A program made the translations under genes and the position numbers. The notes beneath the pieces were generated by a model that did not search any database, was not told the DNA's origin, and saw nothing but the letters and a program-made list of their open reading frames with translations. From JAJVIP01 sp964405835 (GTDB lineage: Bacteria > Elusimicrobiota > Elusimicrobia > F11), in contig CAYOPN010000025.1 in NCBI GenBank assembly GCA_964405835.1, forward strand, positions 1-35,686: 35,686 bases of DNA, in the 5' to 3' direction. Positions 1 to 8,640 of this stretch are shown piece after piece (within the stretch, counting starts at the first letter, position 1; every line of letters begins with the position of its first letter).

Positions 1-1154
1 CTCAGATTTTCCAAGGATGGATCGAGAAAGCTCAATTCCGAACTGCGCGCGAGCGTGGTGATTTTCACACCTTCAACGGGCGCCGTCATTTCAACGGGAG
101 AAACAAACGGCATGGAGATCCCGTCAATCCCTTTGGTGGCGGGGTGTTGCTGGTTCAGGTCGGAGATCCATGGGAAATAAGGATAGTCCACAACATTGAT
201 CATGCGGTACTGGCCCTGCACGGTCTGCAATTGGATCCGGTCGGAGCGCGGATCGACAATCAATCCCTCTTTGACTGCCAATCCCCACTCACCGAGAAAA
301 GTGTCCAGGCCGTGTTCGACCGCTGTCGCGTGAAACTGGTCCAAGCGCACAGTGTGACGGTTCAACAACAAGCCGACAAAACCACCGGCATTGGAATAAA
401 TACGTAAATTTTGGACCGCGGCGGAATCCAGTGCGACCGACGGCGCTACAATCCAAAGCGCGGTGATGTTGGAGGGCACCGGCTGTGCAAGGTCGACGTC
501 CTGGATCAAATACAGTTGCCGCAGCGGCGCCGACAACGCTTCCAACGATTTTGAGGAAAGCGTCAAGGCTTGTCCGTTGGTCACAAAACCCAAAGTGGCT
601 TTGACAGGGTCCACCAAGCGTTTGATCCGCGTGGTCACTTCATATTCCAGATTGGCGGAATCTTGAATGAGCGGAATGGTTTCCCGTTTGTCACCGTAAA
701 GGAACGTCACGCCCATAAAAGCTTCTTTGACCTCACGCCGGTCGCGTTCGCGCACATCGATCTGGACCGGCGCGATGCCAAGGCTTATGGCCTCTTCTTT
801 GGCTTTGGGGGATTGGGTGGGGTCGACATATTCCACGCGGATTTTTCCGTTGGACGCCCGTTTGTATTCGGCAAGCAGGTCGGTCAGATACGTTTGATTG
901 AACTTATAAACGGCCGGCACGTCCGCGGAGAAAACGACCTTCACGATCATCGTGTCGTCCAGTTTCTTGAGAAGCCCTTTGGAACCTGACGATATCGAAT
1001 AGACCCGGCCGCTGGATGTGTCGAGGCGCAGTGGGATATAACTCAAGATGAAATTGACGGCGAAAACAATTCCGATGACGAGCAACGCACCACTCCACGA
1101 CATCATCCGGAACCGGCGGCGGTGTTTTTGGACGGAGGTCAACTCATCGACCAT
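1..1154 (-). CDS. GldG-like ABC transporter auxiliary protein (partial, cut by left edge)
   Basis: An open frame runs from the ATG at 1154 off the left edge, giving about 384 visible residues with no stop. The N-terminus is basic (VQKHRRRFRMM), followed by one hydrophobic segment near residues 18-40 and then a long soluble region. That layout, directly after an ABC-2 permease and its ATPase, is typical of the GldG/DUF7088 family of 'ABC-type uncharacterised transport system' proteins, which sit in the membrane with a large extracytoplasmic domain. Its start overlaps the permease stop (TAATG), so the two are probably translationally coupled. The C-terminus, where a second membrane helix is expected, is outside the window. 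Membership rests on context and topology more than on any catalytic motif. The transported substrate is unknown; gliding is not implied. Confidence 0.75.
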   Translation of the reverse strand, partial: MVDELTSVQKHRRRFRMMSWSGALLVIGIVFAVNFILSYIPLRLDTSSGRVYSISSGSKGLLKKLDDTMIVKVVFSADVPAVYKFNQTYLTDLLAEYKRASNGKIRVEYVDPTQSPKAKEEAISLGIAPVQIDVRERDRREVKEAFMGVTFLYGDKRETIPLIQDSANLEYEVTTRIKRLVDPVKATLGFVTNGQALTLSSKSLEALSAPLRQLYLIQDVDLAQPVPSNITALWIVAPSVALDSAAVQNLRIYSNAGGFVGLLLNRHTVRLDQFHATAVEHGLDTFLGEWGLAVKEGLIVDPRSDRIQLQTVQGQYRMINVVDYPYFPWISDLNQQHPATKGIDGISMPFVSPVEMTAPVEGVKITTLARSSELSFLDPSLENL

Positions 1155-1882
1155 TAAAATCTCCGCGTGGACAACCGCTGCACGGACAGATAGAGGAAAA
1201 TAAAAATGAGCGAGAAGAAATAAACCAGGTCCCGCAGGTCCCACACACCGCGGCCCATTGATTCAATATGGGAAACAATGCCAATGGATTCCGCCAGCTG
1301 CCCCAGAACGGACGGGAACATGCTTGAAAAAAGACTTAGAAAGAAAATGACCGTACAGAAAACCATTCCAAGGATGAGCGCCACCACCTGGTTTTTGGAA
1401 AGCGACGAGGCAAAAATTCCCATCGCGCCGTACACAAGCGAAAGGAAATAAAGTCCGCCGAGCACGCCGATCGTGGCCCCCCAATCGACTCCGGGCATCG
1501 GTTGCGCGGTGATCGCCACAATCACCGCCAAAAATCCGAGCCCTGCGACCAAACAGAAAGCCAACATCGCAAAGCCGAGGAATTTTCCCGCCACAATTTC
1601 GGTGTCGCGTACCGGCAATGTCGCCAACTGTTCAAAGGTGCCGGTGCGGAACTCCTCGGACAAGAGTCCCATTGTAAGCGCGGGAACGACCAACCAGAAG
1701 ATCCAAGGCGCCAGTTGGGTCAGTGGCGCCAGCGCCGCCTGGTTGTTCACAAAATAACTAAAGCCGAATATTCCGCCGACAACTCCATAAAAGAAAATGG
1801 CGACCACGTAAGCGATCGGAGACTCCACCGACTGGCGGAACGTGCGCATCGCAATGGTCCGGACAACGCGCCAATCAAACAT
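1154..1882 (-). CDS. ABC-2 type permease (GldF-like)
   Basis: A 242-residue integral membrane protein with about six hydrophobic segments (near residues 22-45, 60-78, 102-126, 136-160, 167-190 and 217-235). The MGLLSEEFRTGTFEQLATLP stretch is the usual cytoplasmic loop of ABC-2/NosY/GldF permeases. It is encoded between its ATPase (8-base overlap at 1875-1882) and a GldG-like protein, making a three-gene exporter operon. The fold and the neighbours support a membrane subunit of an ABC exporter. Nothing in the sequence identifies the cargo. Confidence 0.88.
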   Translation of the reverse strand: MFDWRVVRTIAMRTFRQSVESPIAYVVAIFFYGVVGGIFGFSYFVNNQAALAPLTQLAPWIFWLVVPALTMGLLSEEFRTGTFEQLATLPVRDTEIVAGKFLGFAMLAFCLVAGLGFLAVIVAITAQPMPGVDWGATIGVLGGLYFLSLVYGAMGIFASSLSKNQVVALILGMVFCTVIFFLSLFSSMFPSVLGQLAESIGIVSHIESMGRGVWDLRDLVYFFSLIFIFLYLSVQRLSTRRF

Positions 1883-2822
1883 GGGTGGTTTGCCCTTGCG
1901 TGAGCGCGCGGAACACCTCTTCCAGGCTTAGGCGCTTTTGCTGAAGCGCCAATATCGGCCAATTCTTTTTCGTGGCCACGCGGAACACTTCTTCGCGCAA
2001 ATCCAAACTTGCTTCCGATTCCAGCACGTATCCTTCTTCCCCCTCTGTGGAAGAATGGCCAGAAAAACGGACCACGCCATGAAGGTACGTCAACTCCCGT
2101 TCCACTTCTTCCTTCGGGCCTTTTAACGCCACGTAAAGCCGGTTCATGCTCTGAAGAGAACCCGCCAGTTCGGCGGGTTTTCCATCCGCGGCAATTTTTC
2201 CTTGGCTGATGATGAGGACCCGGTCGCAGGTGTGTTGCACTTCGCTCAAAATGTGAGTGGACAAGATGACGGTCTTCTGCTTTTTAAGGTCCTGGATCAA
2301 ACCGCGTACATCTTGGACTTGGTTGGGGTCGAGACCCGAGGTGGGTTCATCCAGAATAAGGACGGAGGGATCGTGCACGATGGCCTGCGCCAATCCGACG
2401 CGCTGCTTGTAGCCCTTGGACAACTCGCCGAGTTTTTTTCCCACCACCGCCCCGAGGGAACAAAGCTTGAGGACGGTCTTGACCCGCGACAGACGTTCCG
2501 CGTCATCATGAAGACCGCGCAACCGGCCAATAAAATGGAGATAATCCGTTACTTCGATATCGTCGGGGAGCGGGTTGTTTTCAGGAAGGTAACCGAGCTT
2601 GCGGCGGACATCGATCGACTGCGTAAGCGCGTCGTGGCCCAACACCTGCGCCGAGCCTTCGTCCGCGGGCAAAAAGCCGGTCAACAGCCGCATTGTGGTG
2701 GTTTTTCCGGCGCCGTTTGGTCCCAAAAAACCCACTACTTGGCCTTGCGGGATTTCGAATGAAATCCCGTCGACCGCGATCGTCGAACCGAACTTCTTTG
2801 TCAGGTTGCTAACGGAAATCAT
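1875..2822 (-). CDS. ABC transporter ATP-binding protein (GldA/CcmA-like)
   Basis: A 315-residue ABC ATPase with Walker A GPNGAGKTTT near residue 34, signature LSKGYKQR, Walker B LILDEPTSGLD and the H-loop STHILSE. A C-terminal extension of about 90 residues follows the ATPase core, as in GldA-type exporters. I chose the ATG at 2822 over an upstream in-frame TTG at 2840, because MISVSNLTKKFG is where family members begin. It would power the permease encoded immediately downstream, which it overlaps by 8 bases. The ATPase call is secure; the transport role is not. Confidence 0.92.
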   Translation of the reverse strand: MISVSNLTKKFGSTIAVDGISFEIPQGQVVGFLGPNGAGKTTTMRLLTGFLPADEGSAQVLGHDALTQSIDVRRKLGYLPENNPLPDDIEVTDYLHFIGRLRGLHDDAERLSRVKTVLKLCSLGAVVGKKLGELSKGYKQRVGLAQAIVHDPSVLILDEPTSGLDPNQVQDVRGLIQDLKKQKTVILSTHILSEVQHTCDRVLIISQGKIAADGKPAELAGSLQSMNRLYVALKGPKEEVERELTYLHGVVRFSGHSSTEGEEGYVLESEASLDLREEVFRVATKKNWPILALQQKRLSLEEVFRALTQGQTTHV

Positions 2823-2885
2823 CGCGCGAGATATACACAAATTTGAAACTGCGCGCGAGATTGATGTGGTGTTATGCGTTGAAAA

Positions 2886-5800
2886 TTAAATCTGCGCCCA
2901 GCGCAGGAACCGGCCGAGAGTGTCGAGGGAATCTTCCCCTTCTTTGAAGGGAACCCGCACTCCGGTCGGGGGCCCTGGGATCAAAGTGATCTCGCCGGGC
3001 TTGGCAGACAATAAGATATTGAAGGACTTCTCCGGTATCTTGAAGCTCGGCCGGAAATAAATCAGCACACCTTCCACCTCCTGGTGGACTTCCGCAATTC
3101 CCTTTTCTTTGGCGATCAACCGCAGGGCTGCGGTGTCGAAAAGCAGCTTTACCGGCGCCGTCAACGGGCCGCAACGGTCAATCAATTCTTCTTTGATTTT
3201 GGAAAGCTGCTCGGTGTTGGCCGACAGTATGCGTTTGTACATCTGCACGCGTTCGGACTCGGCCGGCATATAGTCGTCCGGGATATAGGCGGACAGCGAC
3301 AATTCGAACAATGGTCCGTCCGATGACTCCTCGGGCGCTTCGCCCTGGATTTTCTGGATTTCCTCGTTCAGCAATTTGCTGTAGGTCTCAATGCCGACCG
3401 CGGCCATGCTCCCGTGTTGTTGCGGCCCCAGCAGATTGCCGGCGCCACGGATTTCCATGTCCCGCATCGCCAGCCGGATGCCGCTGCCGAGCGCCGTAAA
3501 TTCTTTGAGCGCCTCCAACCGTTTCTTCGCATCGGTGGTGAGCCCGCCCGTGGCGTAGAACAAATAACAATAGGCCTTGGTTTTCGACCGGCCCACGCGT
3601 CCGCGCAACTGATAAAGCTGGGCCAACCCCATTTCTTCGGCCTCTTCCACAATCAATGTATTGACCGACGGGATATCGAGTCCGGATTCAATGATCGTGG
3701 TCGCGAGCAGCACGTCCACTTTGCGATGCAAAAAATCGTGCATGGCCTGTTCCAGTTCGCTCTCGTTCATCTGACCGTGCGCCATCGTGATGCGGATGGA
3801 AGGCAACAAGGACTTAAGCCAGGTTTGACGCGCTTCCAATGTTTTCACGCGGTTGTGCACATAAAACACCTGGCCGCCGCGGTCGAGTTCCTGTTGGACG
3901 GCCTTCGCCATCAAATCTTCATCGAAAAGCCCTACGTGCGTCGAAATAGGCAGACGACCTTCGGGCGGCGTCTCGATCACCGAGAGATCTTTGATGCCCG
4001 CCATAGAAGAGGCCAGCGTGCGCGGGATGGGTGTTGCCGTCAACGACAACACGTCCACGGTCTCACGCAGCGCCAACAATTTGTTTTTCTGTTTCACGCC
4101 GAAACGGTGTTCTTCATCGATGACCAAGAGTCCAAGTCGTGGAAACGCCACGTCCGCCGACAACAACCGGTGCGTGCCGATAATGATGTCGACGCCGCCC
4201 GACGCGACGGCCTCGAGGATTTTCTTCTGTTCGGATTTTTCCTGGAAACGCGACAGGAAACGGATCGTGACCGGATAGTCCGCCATGCGCTCGGAAAAAT
4301 TGCGCGCGTGCTGCTCGGCCAGGATTGTGGTGGGGCACAGCAAACAAACTTGTTTTCCCGCGAGCGCGGCCTTGAGCGCGGCGCGCATCGCGATTTCGGT
4401 CTTGCCGTAGCCGACATCGCCGCAAATCAGCCGGTCCATCGCTTTTGGCGTGGTCATATCGGCCTCGACATCTTCCAACGTCTTGGTCTGGTCCGGCGTC
4501 AGCTTGTAGATAAAACTTTCAGCGAACTCGTCTTCCAAATGTGTTCGCGGCGGAAACGCGTAGCCGGGTTTGACCGACCGTTTGGCGGCCTTGCGCAAAA
4601 GGTCCGCCGCCAATTTCGCCACGTCTTCCTGGACCTTGGACTTGATCCTTTCCCATGCCGCGGTATCCAAACTTGAAAGCGCGGGCCGGCGACCTTCGGC
4701 GCCCAAATATTTCTGGACCTGTTGGATTTCGAAGATGGGTACGTAGAGTTTATCGCCGCCTTTGTATTCAATGGCCAAATATTCCGAGGTGACTTTCCCC
4801 ACCTTCAATGACTTAAGCCCGAGATACCGTCCGATGCCGTGTTTCTCGTGGACGAGATAATCGTTGGGACGAATGTCGAGCGGCGAAGAAAATCCACCGC
4901 CGCCTTCGAATTTCGGCAAACGGATGCGTTTACGGAAGCGGCCGAAGATTTCGCTGTTGGGCAGCACAAAGAGATGAAGACCGGGATGTACAAACCCATG
5001 TTCAAGCGCGCCGATGATAATAGAAGGAAGCCAGGGCGGCCGTGTGCCGCGCGCGGCGGACAGAGAATCGATCAAAAGCTCTTCCAACCGTTCGCGTTCG
5101 CCGCGGTTGTGGCAGAAGATCACGCCCCGCCAATCTTCCTCCTGCCATTTAATGAGTTGTTCGCGCAGACGGTCGATGTTTCCGCCAAATGGTGGAAGCG
5201 CGCCATAACCATCGGCGTTTTCTCCACCCGGGCTGTAATGAACAACGCGAACGTCATCGGAAATATAGTCGGCGAGCGTGGCACCTTGTCCGGCGGCCAC
5301 CGGGTATAGCATGGTCTCGGTGAGATAAGACTCGGAACGCAGCGTGTGAAGGTCGATCGTCCGGATCGCTTCCAATGTATCGAGGTTCCAGGTGAGACGC
5401 AAAGGGGTTTCGTGACCGGCGAGCCAGATATCGACCACGTCGCCGCGAATAGAATATTCCCCCACTTGTTCGGTGCGTTCGTTGCGCGTGTAACCGGCGT
5501 TCGCAAGCACTTCCTCGAATGCGGAGCGGCCCACGGCCAAGCCCGGTTTTAATTTGTAAGCGCGTTTGCGGAGCGCGTTCGGTGCATCGGCCGGAAGCGT
5601 TAACCCTTCTTGAGAAGCGATGAGCATCGCGGTCTTTCCATAACTCCAGTTATGCAGCGAGACCTGACGCTCGGGTTCGTCATCGGCCGGATAACCGTCG
5701 ATGCCGAATGGTTTTGGCAATCCCCAGTCCGGGACCTTAAAAAGCGCGCGCGCGTCGTCAACGAGCGTAAGCACGTCCTCTTCCTGGGGCAAAACGACCA

Positions 5801-5891
5801 GGGTTTTTCCCTCGGTGTGGTTTTGAAGCAACCACCACGCCAGCGCGCCGCGCGGCACGCCTTCGATTTTTACTTGCGATCCAACCGGCAT
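2886..5891 (-). CDS. mfd: Transcription-repair coupling factor Mfd (short N-terminus)
   Basis: A 1001-residue protein that displaces RNA polymerase stalled at DNA lesions and recruits UvrA for nucleotide excision repair. The N-terminal UvrB-like module (residues about 1-340) lacks helicase motifs, as expected. The RNA polymerase-interaction domain follows at about 342-400 (DYLVHEKHGIGRYLG). The RecG-like translocase has Walker A GDVGYGKTE near 489, the DEEH box LVIDEEHRFG near 590, TATPIPRTL, and the GRVGRSKTKAYCYL motif VI region. The C-terminal TRCF domain (PDDYMPAESERVQMYKRI) is complete. It is some 130-150 residues shorter than E. coli Mfd (1148), and most of the loss is before the polymerase-binding domain. 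It overlaps the rlmD-like gene upstream by 22 bases. Identity is secure. Confidence 0.97.
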   Translation of the reverse strand: MPVGSQVKIEGVPRGALAWWLLQNHTEGKTLVVLPQEEDVLTLVDDARALFKVPDWGLPKPFGIDGYPADDEPERQVSLHNWSYGKTAMLIASQEGLTLPADAPNALRKRAYKLKPGLAVGRSAFEEVLANAGYTRNERTEQVGEYSIRGDVVDIWLAGHETPLRLTWNLDTLEAIRTIDLHTLRSESYLTETMLYPVAAGQGATLADYISDDVRVVHYSPGGENADGYGALPPFGGNIDRLREQLIKWQEEDWRGVIFCHNRGERERLEELLIDSLSAARGTRPPWLPSIIIGALEHGFVHPGLHLFVLPNSEIFGRFRKRIRLPKFEGGGGFSSPLDIRPNDYLVHEKHGIGRYLGLKSLKVGKVTSEYLAIEYKGGDKLYVPIFEIQQVQKYLGAEGRRPALSSLDTAAWERIKSKVQEDVAKLAADLLRKAAKRSVKPGYAFPPRTHLEDEFAESFIYKLTPDQTKTLEDVEADMTTPKAMDRLICGDVGYGKTEIAMRAALKAALAGKQVCLLCPTTILAEQHARNFSERMADYPVTIRFLSRFQEKSEQKKILEAVASGGVDIIIGTHRLLSADVAFPRLGLLVIDEEHRFGVKQKNKLLALRETVDVLSLTATPIPRTLASSMAGIKDLSVIETPPEGRLPISTHVGLFDEDLMAKAVQQELDRGGQVFYVHNRVKTLEARQTWLKSLLPSIRITMAHGQMNESELEQAMHDFLHRKVDVLLATTIIESGLDIPSVNTLIVEEAEEMGLAQLYQLRGRVGRSKTKAYCYLFYATGGLTTDAKKRLEALKEFTALGSGIRLAMRDMEIRGAGNLLGPQQHGSMAAVGIETYSKLLNEEIQKIQGEAPEESSDGPLFELSLSAYIPDDYMPAESERVQMYKRILSANTEQLSKIKEELIDRCGPLTAPVKLLFDTAALRLIAKEKGIAEVHQEVEGVLIYFRPSFKIPEKSFNILLSAKPGEITLIPGPPTGVRVPFKEGEDSLDTLGRFLRWAQI

Positions 5892-7279
5892 ACGGTTTCG
5901 ATGTGGGAGGTTTGCGGAAACAAATCGACTGGCGTGATCGACGTCGGCCGGTACTTGGTGGAGAGAATTTTCACGTCGCGTGCGAGCGTGGCGGGATGGC
6001 AGGACACGTACACAATGCGGCGCGGGTTCATCTCGAGCAGCGCCTCCAGCACGCGCGGGTCGCAGCCGGAGCGCGGCGGGTCGAGCATGACGAGCAAATT
6101 CGTCGCCCCGGCATGTTTATTGGCCGGGGCCTCCTGACTTAGATGCAAGAGGTCCCGGCCTAAAGATTGCCGGGACGACGAGAGTTCATATTCCGCTTCA
6201 CCGCAAATGAATTTAACGTTTCGAATATTGTTTCGTTGTGCATTACGGTTTGCGTCGCGGATGGCCGACTCCACGGATTCAATACCGATCGCCATGCGCG
6301 CCTGTTTCGCGGCGCCGAGCGTGAGCGCGCCGCCCCCGCAATAAACGTCGAGGACCAAATCGTCTTTTTGGATCTCCAGTTCGGACAAAGCTTTTTGATA
6401 CAGAAGTTCGGCGGCCGGCGTGTTCACCTGAAAAAAAGCGCCGGGCGAACATGACAGGGTCAACCCCAGCATCTTTTCTTCGATGGCATCGGAACCCCAC
6501 AAGCGCACCCATTTGGGGCCCAAGATCGCGTGCGTGCGCGCCCGCTGAATGTTCTGATGAATGCCCACGACATAGGGAAAACGTTTCCGCATCACCGACA
6601 CGAACGCTGCGCTGTCCCGGAATTGCTCCGAGGCCGTGACCAAGCTGACCAGCGCGTGCCCCGCTTCGTTGGTGCGCACGAGCAAATGGCGGATCCAACC
6701 GCGTTGCGTGTCTTCATCGTACGGTTGCCACGGACTGTCGTTCGCGAATTGTTTCACGAACCGCACAATTTCCACCGACGGCTCCGGTTGGATCGGGCAA
6801 TCGTTGAAGTCCACGATCTGATGGCTGCCCGGCGCGAAGAAACCCGCGATCACGTATTTCCCATCGCGGCCAAACGGCACTTGCACTTTGTTGCGGTAAC
6901 GCCAATCTTTTGGGGATTTAATAATCGGATGCACCGGCGGGTTTTGAACACCGCCCAACCGCTCCATTGTTTCAATCACAAGTTGGCGTTTGGATAGTTC
7001 CTGGGTCGCGGTCGGCATATGTTGCCAATCGCAACCGCCGCAGGGGGCCTTGCCTGCGCTCGGACGGAAATGAAGCGGGCATTTGGGAGTAACGCGCGCG
7101 GCGGAGGGTTCCAGCACTTTCACGGGAATCATGCGCGAATGGTTTTTCTTTTGGACGAAGACCCGGGCCTCGATTTTTTCGCCGGGCAAGGTATAGGGAA
7201 CAAAGGCGGCCTGGCCATTCTGGAGGCGCCCGATGCCGTCGCCATCCAAGGCGAGGCGGTCGATGCGAAGTTCGGTCAA
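5870..7279 (-). CDS. rlmD: 23S rRNA (uracil-C5)-methyltransferase, RlmD/TrmA family, with an inserted palindromic-repeat peptide
   Basis: A 469-residue SAM-dependent RNA methyltransferase. The N-terminus is a TRAM domain (residues 1-58). Four cysteines, C67, C80, C83 and C161 (CGGCDW, NDCPIQP), match the [4Fe-4S] cluster ligands of RlmD. The SAM loop is VLDVYCGGG at about 308-316, the DPPRSG motif is at 400-405, and the catalytic cysteine is C427 in VSCHPAT. Residues about 367-393 are encoded by an 80-bp double-hairpin repeat (6101-6180), which sits in frame just before the DPPR strand. Relatives have a short loop there. The start overlaps the DUF1805 stop (ATGA). RlmC or TrmA activity cannot be excluded from sequence alone. 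Confidence 0.9.
   Translation of the reverse strand: MTELRIDRLALDGDGIGRLQNGQAAFVPYTLPGEKIEARVFVQKKNHSRMIPVKVLEPSAARVTPKCPLHFRPSAGKAPCGGCDWQHMPTATQELSKRQLVIETMERLGGVQNPPVHPIIKSPKDWRYRNKVQVPFGRDGKYVIAGFFAPGSHQIVDFNDCPIQPEPSVEIVRFVKQFANDSPWQPYDEDTQRGWIRHLLVRTNEAGHALVSLVTASEQFRDSAAFVSVMRKRFPYVVGIHQNIQRARTHAILGPKWVRLWGSDAIEEKMLGLTLSCSPGAFFQVNTPAAELLYQKALSELEIQKDDLVLDVYCGGGALTLGAAKQARMAIGIESVESAIRDANRNAQRNNIRNVKFICGEAEYELSSSRQSLGRDLLHLSQEAPANKHAGATNLLVMLDPPRSGCDPRVLEALLEMNPRRIVYVSCHPATLARDVKILSTKYRPTSITPVDLFPQTSHIETVCRLDRK
6101..6180. repeat. Family B palindromic repeat inside rlmD
   Basis: Two hairpins sit in inverted orientation. The first has stem GCCCCGGC/GCCGGGGC with loop ATGTTTATTG, the second stem GTCCCGGC/GCCGGGAC. 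Between them lies a spacer with CTC/GAG complementarity. The outer ends CGTCG and CGACG are also inverted. The layout (CGTC..CCCGGC ... GCCGGG..GACG) matches the copy at 27131-27218, although the loops differ. It is translated in frame as part of the RlmD-like protein. Confidence 0.85.
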
Positions 7280-7563
7280 AGGAGTTTTGCCAGCGCTTCT
7301 TTTCCGGTCATGCCGGCCGTCACGCCTTTCGCGGCGGCGGCCTTCGTGAAAGCCTGCACTTTTGCGGCCAGCAAATCGTTAACCGTCGTAACACCACGGA
7401 CCATCGCCGCGGCCACGCCAAGATTATCGGCCACCTCAACGTTCAAATAACCGCACATCACAAAACCTTCTTTGCCCGACGCCAGCACGAGCGGCGCCTT
7501 CGGCAACGGGATCTCGATTCCATTGACGCTTTTGCCGTTTATTTCGATATCAACACTTTTCAT
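7276..7563 (-). CDS. DUF1805 (YunC-like) protein
   Basis: A 95-residue protein resembling the DUF1805/YunC family, with the family hallmarks PKAPLVLA, GYLNVEVAD after a conserved MCG, and C-terminal GMTGKEALAKLL. Function of the family is unestablished. It is preceded by a good ribosome binding site (TAGGAG, six bases before the ATG) and overlaps the rlmD-like gene (ATGA), so it is the first gene of a DUF1805-rlmD-mfd unit. It is divergent from the MetE-like pair across a 63-bp gap that must hold promoters for both directions. Confidence 0.8.
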   Translation of the reverse strand: MKSVDIEINGKSVNGIEIPLPKAPLVLASGKEGFVMCGYLNVEVADNLGVAAAMVRGVTTVNDLLAAKVQAFTKAAAAKGVTAGMTGKEALAKLL

Positions 7564-7626
7564 GTTTACTCCTAAAGGCCCGGGATTATAGACCCTTTAC
7601 GCCATTTCTACTAATCTCCGTCGACA

Positions 7627-8640
7627 ATGGCGTCTCTTATTTTGGCAAACATCGGCAGTTTCCCGCGGGTCGGCGAGGACAAGGACCATCAACGCTACCG
7701 CCGCGGCTACGGACACTTCGAACGTAAAGAAATATCGGCCCACGCGTTTCGCGACGTGGTGCAATCCGTAATCCAGGAAATCATCCGCGACCAGGAGACC
7801 TGCTTTCTGGACCACCTGACCGACGGGCTGGTCAGCTGGCAGGACCCCATCTCCCACTTCACCTCCAATCTGACCGGCGTTGAGCGGACCGGCCTCACCC
7901 GTTACTTCAATTCCAATTTCTATTTCCGGCGGCCAGTGATTGTTTCGAAACCGAAGTTCAAAGGCCCGCTGGTCGCCCAAGAATTCCAATTCGCAAAAAC
8001 CATTACGATAAAAACCATCCGCGCCATTGTGACCGGACCCTTTACACTGGCGGGCCACACCGGCGCTTCCGCCAAAGCCTTTTTAAAATTCAACGACCGC
8101 GTCGCGCTTTTTACCGATGTAATTGCCGAAGAGGTGGGCGCGCTGGCGGCAGCAGGCGCAAGTGTTATTCAAATCGATGAGCCTTCATTGGCCTTGCCCG
8201 GAATGGATTTTAAATTGGCGAAAAAATCGCTCGAAAAAATCGCCGCGCGGAAAGGCCATGCGAAACTTGTGCTGGCGCTTTTTTTCTCTCCGCTCGCGCG
8301 CCTGTGGAACACACTGCAATCCCTGCCGGTGGATGGACTTCAAATGGACCTCACCAAAGACGGCGCGCAACTGTTTCCCATCATGCTCGCGAAACCCGGC
8401 GCGAAAGAAGTGGGCCTCGGACTGCTCGACGCGCTTAACACCAAGCTTGAACCGCAAGCGCGGATCACCGAGATGGTGCAGCGTTGGATGGACGTCACGC
8501 CTGCCGAAACGGTGACCGTTTCCCCTTCCGCCGGACTCGAATACTTACCACGGCCTTTCGCGTTGGCCAAATTGGGACTGCTGAACAACATCCGTTCGCA
8601 ATTCCAATCCTCAGAGCAACCGGTCATCACCAATGGTTAA
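7627..8640 (+). CDS. MetE-like (core methionine synthase fold) protein without zinc ligands, subunit 1
   Basis: A 337-residue TIM-barrel protein of the cobalamin-independent methionine synthase superfamily. Visible motifs are IGSFPRVG at the N-terminus, VTGPFTL, VIQIDEPSLAL and the C-terminal AGLEYLPRPFALAKL. In active MetE/core-MetE enzymes zinc is held by His-x-Cys, Glu and a Cys in a CGL motif. Here the corresponding places read LALFFSPLA, LQMDLT and PSAGLEY. The protein has a single cysteine (DQETCFLD), which is not at any of those positions. Homocysteine methylation by the classical zinc route is therefore unlikely. It overlaps the next, related gene by 8 bases, suggesting a two-subunit complex. 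No Shine-Dalgarno sequence is visible. Superfamily assignment is firm; function is unknown. Confidence 0.75.
   Translation: MASLILANIGSFPRVGEDKDHQRYRRGYGHFERKEISAHAFRDVVQSVIQEIIRDQETCFLDHLTDGLVSWQDPISHFTSNLTGVERTGLTRYFNSNFYFRRPVIVSKPKFKGPLVAQEFQFAKTITIKTIRAIVTGPFTLAGHTGASAKAFLKFNDRVALFTDVIAEEVGALAAAGASVIQIDEPSLALPGMDFKLAKKSLEKIAARKGHAKLVLALFFSPLARLWNTLQSLPVDGLQMDLTKDGAQLFPIMLAKPGAKEVGLGLLDALNTKLEPQARITEMVQRWMDVTPAETVTVSPSAGLEYLPRPFALAKLGLLNNIRSQFQSSEQPVITNG

Noticed and set aside
3414..4676. A 420-residue open frame on the plus strand opposite mfd
   Set aside because: It is low-complexity, Arg/His/Gln-rich and lies wholly antisense to secure Mfd motifs. It is a GC-bias shadow.
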